13,730 nt of DNA. It comes from CAYMCQ01 sp964389025 (GTDB taxonomy: Bacteria; Verrucomicrobiota; Verrucomicrobiia; Limisphaerales; CAYMCQ01). Shown here in pieces: positions 7,018 to 13,706 of this stretch. The position numbers were made by a program, and so were the translations under genes. The notes under the pieces were generated by a model. The model was given only the letters and a program-made list of their open reading frames with translations. It was not told where the DNA came from and did no database searches. The stretch's first letter is position 1. Every line of letters begins with the position of its first letter. The DNA lies in contig CAYMCQ010000096.1 of the NCBI GenBank assembly GCA_964389025.1, positions 1 to 13,730 of the forward strand, given 5' to 3'.

Positions 7018-8265
7018 TCAATAACCCTTTCGGTGTATGTAAACGTTTTGCATCAGGCCAATGGCGATCAACGAGCACAGCACTGAAGACCCGCCGTAAG
7101 AAAGCAGCGGCAGTGGGATGCCCGTCACTGGCATGATGCGAATGTTCATGCCGATGTTGATGAACACGTGGCTGAAGAGGAGCGTGACAACGCCCACAGC
7201 CAGCAGTTTGCCCAGGCGGTCGCGCGCCTGGCTGGCGATTCTTATTCCCGTGAACAAGACCGCCGCGTAAAGCGTGATGACGATCACGCTCCCAACGAAC
7301 CCTTCCTCCTCGGCAATGACAGAGAAAATGAAGTCGTTGTGTGCCGCACCCGGCGGCAGGAAACCCAAAGCCGTCTGATCGCCCCGATGCCAGCCTTTGC
7401 CGGTCAACCCCCCGGAACCGACCGAAATCAACGCCTGCCGCGATTGGTAGGACTTGTTCCATTGCAATTGTCGCGCACGCGACTTTTCCGCAGCCGAAGC
7501 ATTGGCAGGCGCAAAATCTTTTCCAAAGTAAACCAGCAGCCGCTGCCTTTGATATTCCTCCAGCTTGATCTGCCAGTTTGGCGGCGCAAACAAAACGTCC
7601 ACAAGAAAAAGCACCCCGCAAACCGCCACCGCGCCTCCAACGCGAACCAGAAACTTCCCCGGCACGCCCGCCACAAAAAGCATCGCCACTCCGACCGGCA
7701 CCAGCACCAGCGCCGAACCGAGGTCCGGCTCCTTCATGATCAGCAAAAATGGCAGCGCCATCATCCCGATGGCCTTCCAGAAAATGTTTGGCAACCGCAA
7801 TTCATCCGCAGGCCGGCTCAGAAAATTTGCCATCGCCAGAATGAACGCGAGCTTCGCAAATTCACTCGGCTGAAACTGGAAGAAGCCCAGATCAATCCAC
7901 CGCTGCGCGCCGAATCGCATCGAGCCGACGCCCGGAATGATGACCGCGACGAGCAGCACGATCGCGACCCAGTAGCCCACGTAAGACCACCGCGCCAGCG
8001 TGTGATAATCAATCAGGCAGATCGCAATCGCCGCAGCGATGCCGACGCCGAACCAGATCAATTGCCTGAAGAAAAACTGCCCGAACATCCAGCCGGCGAA
8101 TTCTCGCAATGGCAGTTCGCGAAACTGGTGCGACACGCTCAGCGGCGAATTCACCATCGTCGCGCTGTAAATAAACAGCACGCTGAAAACCATCAGACCG
8201 CCCACAGCGATCAATAGCGGCGTGTCCGTGCGCGATGTCCGTTCGTTGAATGTGTTGGTGAACAT
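7018..8265 (-). CDS. rodA: Rod shape-determining SEDS glycosyltransferase RodA
   Basis: RodA polymerises lipid II into glycan strands together with PBP2 during cell elongation. The 415 residues show about ten membrane segments and the SEDS landmarks FQPSEFAKLAFILAMA at about 131-146, KEPDLGSALVLVPVG at 178-192, GSGGLTGKGWHRG at 283-295, HNDFIFSVIAEEEGFVG at 309-325 and MPVTGIPLPLLSYGGSS at 378-394. D311 in the HNDFIF motif probably matches the catalytic aspartate described for RodA of other bacteria. The extracellular loop before GSGGL is longer than in E. coli RodA (roughly residues 248-275, a charged AANASAAEKSRARQLQWN-like stretch). The neighbour PBP2 and the absence of other divisome genes support RodA over FtsW. 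The start is 1 nt after the PBP2 stop and has GGCGGA about seven bases upstream. Confidence 0.95.
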   Translation of the reverse strand: MFTNTFNERTSRTDTPLLIAVGGLMVFSVLFIYSATMVNSPLSVSHQFRELPLREFAGWMFGQFFFRQLIWFGVGIAAAIAICLIDYHTLARWSYVGYWVAIVLLVAVIIPGVGSMRFGAQRWIDLGFFQFQPSEFAKLAFILAMANFLSRPADELRLPNIFWKAIGMMALPFLLIMKEPDLGSALVLVPVGVAMLFVAGVPGKFLVRVGGAVAVCGVLFLVDVLFAPPNWQIKLEEYQRQRLLVYFGKDFAPANASAAEKSRARQLQWNKSYQSRQALISVGSGGLTGKGWHRGDQTALGFLPPGAAHNDFIFSVIAEEEGFVGSVIVITLYAAVLFTGIRIASQARDRLGKLLAVGVVTLLFSHVFINIGMNIRIMPVTGIPLPLLSYGGSSVLCSLIAIGLMQNVYIHRKGY

Positions 8266-8266
8266 T

Positions 8267-10324
8267 TTAATCCGCCTTCGCCAAAGTTTCCGCTCTGCCG
8301 CTGCCTTGTTGCTCGCGTTTCTGAATCGCCAGATAAATTTCCCGCGCTATCGGCGCGCACGTCGCGCCGCCTGAACCACCGCTCTCGACCATCACGACGA
8401 CCGCGTATCGTGGGTCTTCATACGGCGCGAACGACACGAACCATGTCGTGTGATCAGTCACCACATTTTTTTCGTTCATCACTTGCGCCGTTCCGGTTTT
8501 CCCGCAGATCCGAAATCCTTTGAGCCGCAGGCTGCGTCCGTCGGCGCCGTTGAACGCCGCTGTTGCCGTGCCTTCGGCGTCTTCGGTGTCCGCGAGCATC
8601 GCATCGCGGATGATTTTCAAGTTCGACTGCTTTACCCGAAGCTGGTCGCGCACTTCAGCGGGCGGAAAAATTTCAGCTTTGCCGCTGGGAAGCAGATCCT
8701 GTGGCTCGATTCGTTGAACAAGCCGCGGCCTGAAAACTTTTCCGCCGTTGGCAACCGCCGCCGTCATCACGGCCATTTGCAGCGGCGTCACGGCAAGCTC
8801 GCCCTGGCCGATGGAAACGTTCGCCGTGTCGCCATCGAACCAGCCGGAGCGGATCCGTTTTTCAGTCGGAAGAATCCCGCTGACTTCCTGGCGCGTCGGC
8901 AGACTCGTGCGCTCGCCCAGATGAAGCTGCTGTCCGATTCGCACGATGTTGCGGATGCCACATTTGATTCCGTTGGATATGAAATAGGAGTTGCTGGATT
9001 TCAACATCGCGCGCCGAAAATCGTAATCGCCCGGCGGCGCAGTGTCTTTTTTCTTCTGCTTGCCGACAAAGATGTGCGCCTTCGAGGGATTGTCCGGGTC
9101 AGGATTAAAATGAAATTTTTGCGTCTCGTTCAATCCCGCTTCGAGGCAGGCGAGGCCAGTGACAATTTTGAAGATCGAACCCGGCGCGTAATTTTCCTGG
9201 GTCGCGCGATTGATTTGCGGACGAAGTTTTGGATCATTCAATCGCCGCGCCTCGTCTGGCGTGACTCCTTCGACATACCATTTCGGATCAAACGCCGGCG
9301 ACGAAACCATCGCCAGCACATCGCCGTTGCGCGCGTCCATGACGACGACCGCTCCGCGAGTATTTGCTCCGAACGGCCCGAGTTTTTGCATCGCGCGCTC
9401 GGCTCCCTGCTGGATTTGCAAATCAATCGTGAGGACCACGTTTTGCCCCGGCTCAACCGGACTCCAGATGCTTTCCGTCTGGCGATAACCGAGATTGTTC
9501 ACCAGCACGGACTTCACGCCCGCCTTGCCGCGCAGTTTGGAATCGAACCCCGCTTCGACTCCCAAAAGCCCGCGATAGTCCGGCAAACGGTAGTTGAAAA
9601 ATGCCTCCTCACCGACTGCGGAACTGTCGTCCTTCGTCAGGTGGCCGATCAAATGCGCCGCCGCCGCGCCGAAGGGATACGTGCGCACCGGCTGCGTCTC
9701 CAAATCCACCGCTGGATCAAGATTTTGTTCTTCAAAACGCGCGATCTGCGAGGCGTTCAGTTTTGACAAGACGGGCAACGGCATAGCGAGGCTCTTCTGG
9801 TAGTGGCGGTTGAAATTGGTCTCGGCAATGAACATCGGCTCGTCGAGCGCATTGCTGAAACGCGCCAAAAGATTGCTGACGACTTTGTAGCGCGTGCCGC
9901 GGCCAATTTGAGCGCGCTGCTCCGTCGTGAGAATGAATTTCTTTTTTTCCTCTTTGGTGAGTTTACGATCCAACCGTTTTGTTTCCGCGGCCATCGCCTC
10001 GTTCAACGCTTTTCTGACGCGCGCCACTTCCTCGGAATAGGCCGGCTGAAACGCCTTGCGCAGCTCCTCGAGGTAAAGATTCAAATTGTAACTGGGGCTG
10101 TTGTCTGCGAGCGCGATGCCATTCCTGTCGAGAATTTTTCCGCGAATCGCCGGAATGCGGACGGTGCGGAAGGATTGCGTCTCAAGGTTCGCCCGATGTT
10201 CGCCCGCGCAGACGATTTGCACCCACCAAAGCCCGCCCAGCAAAACCAAAAACGCGCCGAGGACCACGAGCGTGAGGACGCGCAGTTGCGGATCGTTCTT
10301 TTTCAGTTGGTCAAAAATCAGCAT
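8267..10324 (-). CDS. mrdA: Penicillin-binding protein 2 (elongasome transpeptidase)
   Basis: PBP2 cross-links the peptides of new peptidoglycan made by RodA. The 685-residue protein has a short cytoplasmic start, one membrane helix at about 15-38, a pedestal domain starting RGKILDRNGIALADN (61-75), and a transpeptidase domain with all three motifs: SIFK with nucleophile S383 and K386, SSN at 443-445, and KTG at 609-611 in CGKTGTAQV. It is about 50 residues longer than E. coli PBP2, mainly through a charged Lys/Glu-rich insertion at about residues 95-165 in the pedestal (EAMAAETKRLDRKLTKEEKK, key part). Gene position directly before rodA fits the usual pair. The ATG at 10324 gives MLIFDQLKKNDPQLRVLTL; no Shine-Dalgarno is visible, since the upstream region is a palindromic repeat element. 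Confidence 0.95.
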   Translation of the reverse strand: MLIFDQLKKNDPQLRVLTLVVLGAFLVLLGGLWWVQIVCAGEHRANLETQSFRTVRIPAIRGKILDRNGIALADNSPSYNLNLYLEELRKAFQPAYSEEVARVRKALNEAMAAETKRLDRKLTKEEKKKFILTTEQRAQIGRGTRYKVVSNLLARFSNALDEPMFIAETNFNRHYQKSLAMPLPVLSKLNASQIARFEEQNLDPAVDLETQPVRTYPFGAAAAHLIGHLTKDDSSAVGEEAFFNYRLPDYRGLLGVEAGFDSKLRGKAGVKSVLVNNLGYRQTESIWSPVEPGQNVVLTIDLQIQQGAERAMQKLGPFGANTRGAVVVMDARNGDVLAMVSSPAFDPKWYVEGVTPDEARRLNDPKLRPQINRATQENYAPGSIFKIVTGLACLEAGLNETQKFHFNPDPDNPSKAHIFVGKQKKKDTAPPGDYDFRRAMLKSSNSYFISNGIKCGIRNIVRIGQQLHLGERTSLPTRQEVSGILPTEKRIRSGWFDGDTANVSIGQGELAVTPLQMAVMTAAVANGGKVFRPRLVQRIEPQDLLPSGKAEIFPPAEVRDQLRVKQSNLKIIRDAMLADTEDAEGTATAAFNGADGRSLRLKGFRICGKTGTAQVMNEKNVVTDHTTWFVSFAPYEDPRYAVVVMVESGGSGGATCAPIAREIYLAIQKREQQGSGRAETLAKAD

Positions 10325-10335
10325 CGGTCAAAAAT

Positions 10336-10472
10336 GGGTGGCGCGGGCGTCTCGCCCGTCAAATTCGGCGTCCCGCCGAATTTCGTCGCGAGAGTTTGTT
10401 TGCCGTGAGACGGGCGACAACCGAAAATTTCCGACACCTACGACGGTTTCCGGCGAGACGCCTGTTCCACCC
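10336..10472. repeat. Palindromic repeat element inserted between mreD and mrdA
   Basis: A 137-bp unit is bounded by inverted ends at 10336-10356 and 10452-10472 that match at 18 of 21 positions (GGGTGG...GGCGTCTCGCC on the left). Inside are a perfect hairpin (AAATTCGGCG at 10361-10370, loop TCC, CGCCGAATTT at 10374-10383), a small self-pairing CGGGCG-TCT-CGCCCG at 10345-10359, and an internal pair TCGCCCGTC (10352-10360) with GACGGGCGA (10409-10417). It fills most of the 170-nt gap that separates two otherwise closely packed operon genes. Elements with GGGTGG-GCGTCTCGCC ends seem common between genes in Pedosphaera-type genomes; that is from memory and was not searched. It would be transcribed as a folded RNA in the mre operon. 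Confidence 0.72.
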
Positions 10473-10479
10473 AGGAAAT

Positions 10480-10492
10480 GTTTGCGGCAAAC
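10480..10492. repeat. Small palindrome after the mreD stop codon
   Basis: GTTTGC-G-GCAAAC is a perfect 13-nt odd palindrome two bases beyond the mreD stop (10495-10497, on the - strand). As RNA it could only form a five-pair stem with a three-base loop, and no T-run follows. It may be the edge of the adjacent repeat element or chance. Confidence 0.35.
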
Positions 10493-10494
10493 CT

Positions 10495-11049
10495 TCATAG
10501 TTTTCTTCCTCGCTCGATTTCGCGGTCGGGGCGGAAAGCTGTTTGTGTCGCGGGACGGTAAAAAAGCGCGCGTTCGAGCGATCCAAAGAAACGGAAGACA
10601 ACCGGCGTCAGGATTCCGCCGCCGAGCGTCATCACCAGCCACTGCCACAATGAAAACCAGCCGAGCAGCGGCTTTTGGCCTTTGCTCAGGAGCCACAGCA
10701 AAGTCAACAGCGGCGCGGCCGCGCTGGCGCTGAGGCCGAGGACGAATTGGGCAAAAGTTTGCTCGCGTAAAATCAGCGCGCGCTGCGAGTAAATCGCCGT
10801 GCCGATCAACAGCAGCGGCAGCACGCTCACGCCGGGCGGGTTTGCGGAAAGCGAATCGAAAAACAATCCGCCGCAAACTGCGACGAGAATGATTGTCACG
10901 AGGCCGGTAGTCAGGCTTGTGTAAACGATGAGCGCCGGCAGCAAATCAATTTGTGCGCCGAGGAAATGCCGCGCGCCGTCGAAGCTCGCCTCGGCAAACA
11001 CGACGAGATAGACGACGAGCAGAATCAAGATGGGATGGATGGCGCTCAT
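10495..11049 (-). CDS. mreD: Rod shape-determining membrane protein MreD
   Basis: MreD is a small integral membrane protein of the elongation machine and works with MreC. The 184-residue product is hydrophobic through most of its length with about five membrane segments (roughly residues 5-22, 36-60, 73-90, 97-120, 128-150). It starts MSAIHPILILLVVYLVVFAEAS, fitting the usual MreD opening, and contains CGGLFFDSLSANPPGVSVLPLLL, which corresponds to the conserved G-x-x-x-D...G region. The C-terminal tail is Arg-rich. I use the ATG at 11049 because it overlaps the mreC stop by 4 nt (ATGA); an in-frame ATG at 11064 would overlap mreC by more and add only MGVVR. MreD sequences are poorly conserved, so position between mreC and mrdA carries much of the weight. 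Confidence 0.86.
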   Translation of the reverse strand: MSAIHPILILLVVYLVVFAEASFDGARHFLGAQIDLLPALIVYTSLTTGLVTIILVAVCGGLFFDSLSANPPGVSVLPLLLIGTAIYSQRALILREQTFAQFVLGLSASAAAPLLTLLWLLSKGQKPLLGWFSLWQWLVMTLGGGILTPVVFRFFGSLERALFYRPATQTAFRPDREIERGRKL

Positions 11050-11855
11050 TCGCACAACACCCACACTTCTTCCAACGAACTCAGGTTTGCGGAAAGTTTC
11101 ACACGCGCCTCGGTTTGAAGGCCGTAGCTGACCGGCTCGGAGTCCACGATTATGCCAATCGGAATTCCCTGCCGGAAAATTTTGCTCTTGCTGCTGGTAA
11201 AAACGTTCTGGCCGGGTTTCAGATTGCTGCCGGGCGGCAAATAGCCGAGAGCAACGAGCGAGTTGTCAAGGCTCGACGAACTGTTGAGGAGCACGCCCTC
11301 GTTGCGCGCGTCGTTTTCGACGACGGCGGGCACGCGGCAACTCGGGTCGCCGAGCAGGACGACTTGCGAACGCGTGAGACTGACGTTCGAGATTCGGCCA
11401 ACCAGCGAGCCGTCCGGTGAAAGGACCGGGAAATTCATTTTCATTCCGTCGCGGCTGCCGAGATCAATCTGCACTGTGCGCCACCAATTTGCCGGCTCGC
11501 GCAAAACAACTTTCGCGAGTTTCACGTTCCATTTGGTTGCGGACTTCCAGTTCACTTCTTTACGCAATCGCGCATTTTCGCGCATGGCTTCCTGCGTTTG
11601 GGTGAGTTCGAGTTTGAGTTGCTGGTTTTCGCGCTGGAGTTGTTCGTTCTGGCGGATGAGTTCGCTCCGGGGCACGAGGGAGTCGGCGACGCGCTCGGTC
11701 GTTTGCTGGGTTGAGCGGCTCAACCCAAACAAAGGAACGAACAGGCTGCCAATGGCCAGCTTCAGGCGGTTCGCGGTCTGGCCCGGCAGATTCAAAATGA
11801 CGAGCACCAGCAAAACGACCACACAAAGCACGATATATTGCGGCTTTTTAAACAT
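11046..11855 (-). CDS. mreC: Rod shape-determining protein MreC
   Basis: MreC bridges MreB and the periplasmic enzymes and activates PBP2-RodA. The 269-residue protein has a membrane helix at about 7-23 (YIVLCVVVLLVLVILNL), a coiled coil at about 50-102 (ELIRQNEQLQRENQQLKLEL and REN-ARLRKE), and a beta-rich domain from about 110 on. That domain has the family hallmarks GSRDGMKMNFPVLSPDGSLVGRI, LLGDPSCRVPAVVEN (both shortened key parts) and GLQTEARVKLSANLSSLEEVWVL. The ATG at 11855 is preceded by CTCGGAAATGA, with GGA at a workable distance. The stop overlaps mreD. The 138-nt gap upstream, between mreB and mreC, holds two kinds of inverted repeat. Confidence 0.93.
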   Translation of the reverse strand: MFKKPQYIVLCVVVLLVLVILNLPGQTANRLKLAIGSLFVPLFGLSRSTQQTTERVADSLVPRSELIRQNEQLQRENQQLKLELTQTQEAMRENARLRKEVNWKSATKWNVKLAKVVLREPANWWRTVQIDLGSRDGMKMNFPVLSPDGSLVGRISNVSLTRSQVVLLGDPSCRVPAVVENDARNEGVLLNSSSSLDNSLVALGYLPPGSNLKPGQNVFTSSKSKIFRQGIPIGIIVDSEPVSYGLQTEARVKLSANLSSLEEVWVLCE

Positions 11856-11864
11856 TCATTTCCG

Positions 11865-11941
11865 AGATTAAGATTAAGAAGAAGATTAAGATTGAGAGAA
11901 ACCGGAATCGGCGGTCTTAATCTTATTCTTAATCGTAATCT
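11865..11941. repeat. 27-bp inverted repeat of GATTAAG-type hexamers between mreB and mreC
   Basis: The left arm (11865-11891) and right arm (11915-11941) are inverted copies that match at 25 of 27 positions across a 23-nt spacer. Each arm is built from short tandem words of the kind AGATTA-AGATTA-AGAA, that is, a simple A/G-rich hexamer series on one side and its T/C-rich complement on the other. In the mre transcript this would form a long, mostly AU stem. The base composition contrasts sharply with the GC-rich flanks and with the other palindromes of the window. Confidence 0.85.
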
Positions 11942-11948
11942 GCTTCCT

Positions 11949-11965
11949 GCGGGTCACTGACCCGC
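11949..11965. repeat. GC-rich palindrome next to the mreB-mreC inverted repeat
   Basis: GCGGGTCA-C-TGACCCGC is a perfect 17-nt odd palindrome located 7 nt beyond the AU-rich inverted repeat and 29 nt after the mreB stop. The core with flanking CTGC and GTTCC looks like a short repeat that I recall from Pedosphaera-type genomes; this was not searched. As RNA it gives a seven-pair GC-rich hairpin with a three-base loop. No T-run follows on the - strand, so it is not a standard intrinsic terminator. Confidence 0.7.
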
Positions 11966-11993
11966 GTTCCAGAACTGCCGCGAACTGAGAAGA

Positions 11994-13022
11994 CTAACCT
12001 TTGGAATTTGTGGAGACGCGCTTGAGGAATTGTAACTCCTGCAAAACCCGCCCGGTGCCCTCGGCCACGGCGCTCAACGGATCGTCGGCGATGTGGACGG
12101 GCAGTCCGGTCTCTTCCGCCACGAGGCGGTCAATGCCGCGCAACAGCGAGCCGCCGCCGGCCATGACAATGCCGCGATCAATGAGATCGGCGGACAGTTC
12201 GGGCGGGCAGCGTTCGAGTGTGATGCGGATGGATTCCAGGATTTGTGAAAGCGGCTCTTGCAAGGCCTCGCGAATTTCTTCCGAGCGGATGGTGAGGGTT
12301 TTCGGCAAACCCGCGCTCAAATCGCGTCCCTTGACTTCCATGGTCAGTTCTTGCTCCAGCGGAAATGCAGATCCAATCCGGATTTTAATTTCTTCCGCGG
12401 TGCGTTCGCCTATCATCAGGTTGTAGGCGCGTTTCATGTGTGCAATGATCGTTTCGTCGAATTCATCGCCGCCAACCCGCAGGCTGCGGCTGAAGACGAT
12501 TCCGGCGAGTGAGATGATTGCGATTTCGCAAGTCCCGCCGCCGACGTCCACGATCATGTTGCCCGCCGGTTCATGCACGGGCAAACCGACGCCAATGGCT
12601 GAGGCCATCGGTTGCTCGATCAAATAAACTTCACGCGCTCCGGCATGAGTGGCGGAATCTTTGACGGCCCGTTTTTCGACTTCGGTGATCCCCGACGGAA
12701 CAGCCACAACCACGCGCGGCGCGATCAACTTTCGGTTGTGAACTTTTTGAATGAAGTGGCGGAGCATCGCCTCGGTGATTTCGAAATCAGCGATGACGCC
12801 GTCTTTCATCGGGCGGATGGCCACGATGTTTCCGGGCGTGCGGCCAAGCATCCGCTTGGCTTCCTCACCGACGGCCAGCACATTGGTCGTGCCCGCCTGG
12901 ATCGCCACGACGGACGGCTCGCGCAAGACGATGCCCTGATCGCGGACGTAAACAAGCGAGTTGGCAGTCCCGAGGTCTATTCCAATGTCATTGGAAAACA
13001 GGCTTTTGAGCTGTGTGAACAT
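11994..13022 (-). CDS. mreB: Rod shape-determining actin-like protein MreB
   Basis: MreB forms membrane-bound filaments that guide the cell elongation machine. The 342-residue length is typical. The nucleotide-binding elements are all visible: phosphate-1 DIGIDLGTANSLVY at 12-25, the catalytic-glutamate region LIEQPMASAIG at 134-144 (E136), phosphate-2 IVDVGGGTCEIAII at 157-170, and the adenosine loop GIVMAGGGSLLRGID at 284-298. RVGGDEFDETI at 182-192 and GERTAEEIKI at 205-214 are family signatures. The N-terminus MFTQLKSLFSNDIG matches other MreBs, supporting the ATG at 13022; it has only a weak AGG about ten bases upstream. It is the first gene of the mre operon and has its own strong promoter. 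mreC follows after 138 nt of repeat-containing sequence. Confidence 0.97.
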   Translation of the reverse strand: MFTQLKSLFSNDIGIDLGTANSLVYVRDQGIVLREPSVVAIQAGTTNVLAVGEEAKRMLGRTPGNIVAIRPMKDGVIADFEITEAMLRHFIQKVHNRKLIAPRVVVAVPSGITEVEKRAVKDSATHAGAREVYLIEQPMASAIGVGLPVHEPAGNMIVDVGGGTCEIAIISLAGIVFSRSLRVGGDEFDETIIAHMKRAYNLMIGERTAEEIKIRIGSAFPLEQELTMEVKGRDLSAGLPKTLTIRSEEIREALQEPLSQILESIRITLERCPPELSADLIDRGIVMAGGGSLLRGIDRLVAEETGLPVHIADDPLSAVAEGTGRVLQELQFLKRVSTNSKG

Positions 13023-13043
13023 GAATTTGCCTAACGAGCCCGG

Positions 13044-13071
13044 ATTATGCGCGGAAAGAAATGGAGGTCAA
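13044..13071 (-). promoter_or_regulatory. Sigma70-type promoter of mreB and the mre operon
   Basis: On the - strand TTGACC (plus positions 13066-13071) and CATAAT (13044-13049) are separated by 16 nt. Each box differs from consensus at one position. Transcription would begin near 13037, giving a leader of about 15-20 nt before the mreB ATG. This is the best-looking promoter in the window and the only one seen for the six-gene operon. Confidence 0.75.
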
Positions 13072-13506
13072 GGCTATTAACCAGGCGATTAACCGTGCAA
13101 GAACAAAAGCGCCGCCGCACTCGCGGGCAAGATCACCGCCGCAAATTCCTACTCCGTCGGAGCGCAGGGGGGACTTCGGCCTGTGACTTCGACGCAGAGT
13201 TTTCACTTGATTTGAATCGCACGCGCCGCAGGACTTGGTTGAGAAACGAAACCCTCTCCGCGCCGACATGCTTCGCGAGCGGTTGAAACAGGTCAGCTGC
13301 CCGACAATCAAACTGCCGCCAAGCTCGGCGAATTGAACGCCGCTAGCTTGTCACGGTGTGGCTTCGGCGAAGACAGAAGGAAACCTCGCAAAAAAAGAGC
13401 CGAATCAGTTTTTGACCCTGCAGATTTTACCGGAACCTTTTGATGAAGTCGCTCCAACGACTGAAAACCATTGGCTAAAATGGCAGTTTCCATTGAAGAA
13501 ATTGAA
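13072..13506. other. Intergenic region between mreB promoter and tRNA-Tyr, no convincing gene
   Basis: About 435 bases lie between the mreB promoter and the 3' end of the tRNA gene. Short open frames exist on both strands, but they overlap the mreB promoter or run through the tRNA, have Arg/Ser-rich shadow-like composition and show no recognisable motif. A small palindrome CTCCGTCGGAG lies at 13152-13162. Two weak five-pair hairpins occur downstream of the tRNA (around 13450-13500) without a good T-run. A T7 run on the - strand at about 13391-13397 has no clear stem before it. Confidence 0.5.
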
Positions 13507-13592
13507 TGGTGGTAGGTGCTGGATTCGAACCAGCGAAGGCGTAAGCCAGCAGATTTACAGTCTGCCCCCGTTGGCCACTTGGGTAACCTACC
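13507..13592 (-). tRNA. tRNA-Tyr, anticodon GUA
   Basis: The - strand folds into a complete class II tRNA of 86 nt. The acceptor pairs GGTAGGT with ACCTACC and is followed by discriminator A and an encoded CCA (plus positions 13507-13510). The anticodon stem GCAGA/TCTGC holds loop CTGTAAA with anticodon GTA. A long variable arm (TGGCTTACGCC region) separates it from the T arm GCTGG-TTCGAAT-CCAGC. The long variable arm together with GUA identifies tRNA-Tyr of bacteria. No other tRNA or EF-Tu gene is visible next to it. Confidence 0.97.
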
Positions 13593-13602
13593 AATCCCTG
13601 CC

Positions 13603-13631
13603 ATTCTAACGCGAGCGCGCGATTCTGCCAG
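13603..13631 (-). promoter_or_regulatory. Likely promoter of tRNA-Tyr
   Basis: On the - strand CTGGCA (plus 13626-13631) and TAGAAT (13603-13608) are 17 nt apart, matching sigma70 consensus at 4 and 5 of 6 positions. The -10 box ends 10 nt before the mature tRNA 5' end at 13592, so the precursor would have only a few extra 5' bases. The spacer is GC-rich, which is common at stable RNA promoters. Confidence 0.55.
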
Positions 13632-13706
13632 ACGCCGCGCTTCCCTCAAGCTCAAAGTGGCGCGTTTTTGACGACGGGCGCAACTTGACACCACCACCAT
13701 GACCGG

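Noticed and set aside
7168..8217. 349-residue open frame on the + strand
   Set aside because: Antisense to rodA. Low-complexity, highly charged translation without domains; a shadow of the real gene.
8450..9766. 438-residue open frame on the + strand
   Set aside because: It lies wholly antisense to mrdA, which has all PBP2 motifs. Its translation is Arg/His-rich with no motif, as expected from a GC-rich complementary strand.
11865..11941. Possible CRISPR or tandem-repeat array
   Set aside because: There are only two inverted arms made of short hexamer words, with one spacer and no repeat-spacer periodicity.
13047..13286. 79-residue open frame on the + strand
   Set aside because: Starts over the mreB promoter on the opposite strand. 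Arg-rich, no family signature, no ribosome site.
13045..13311. 88-residue open frame upstream of mreB on the - strand
   Set aside because: It runs across the strong mreB promoter and ends inside the -10 box. Composition is Arg/Ser-rich and no motif or start signal supports it.
13450..13500. Terminator for tRNA-Tyr
   Set aside because: Candidate stems (for example ATGG/CCAT, AGTCG/CGACT) are only four or five pairs and lack a proper T-run, so I do not list one.
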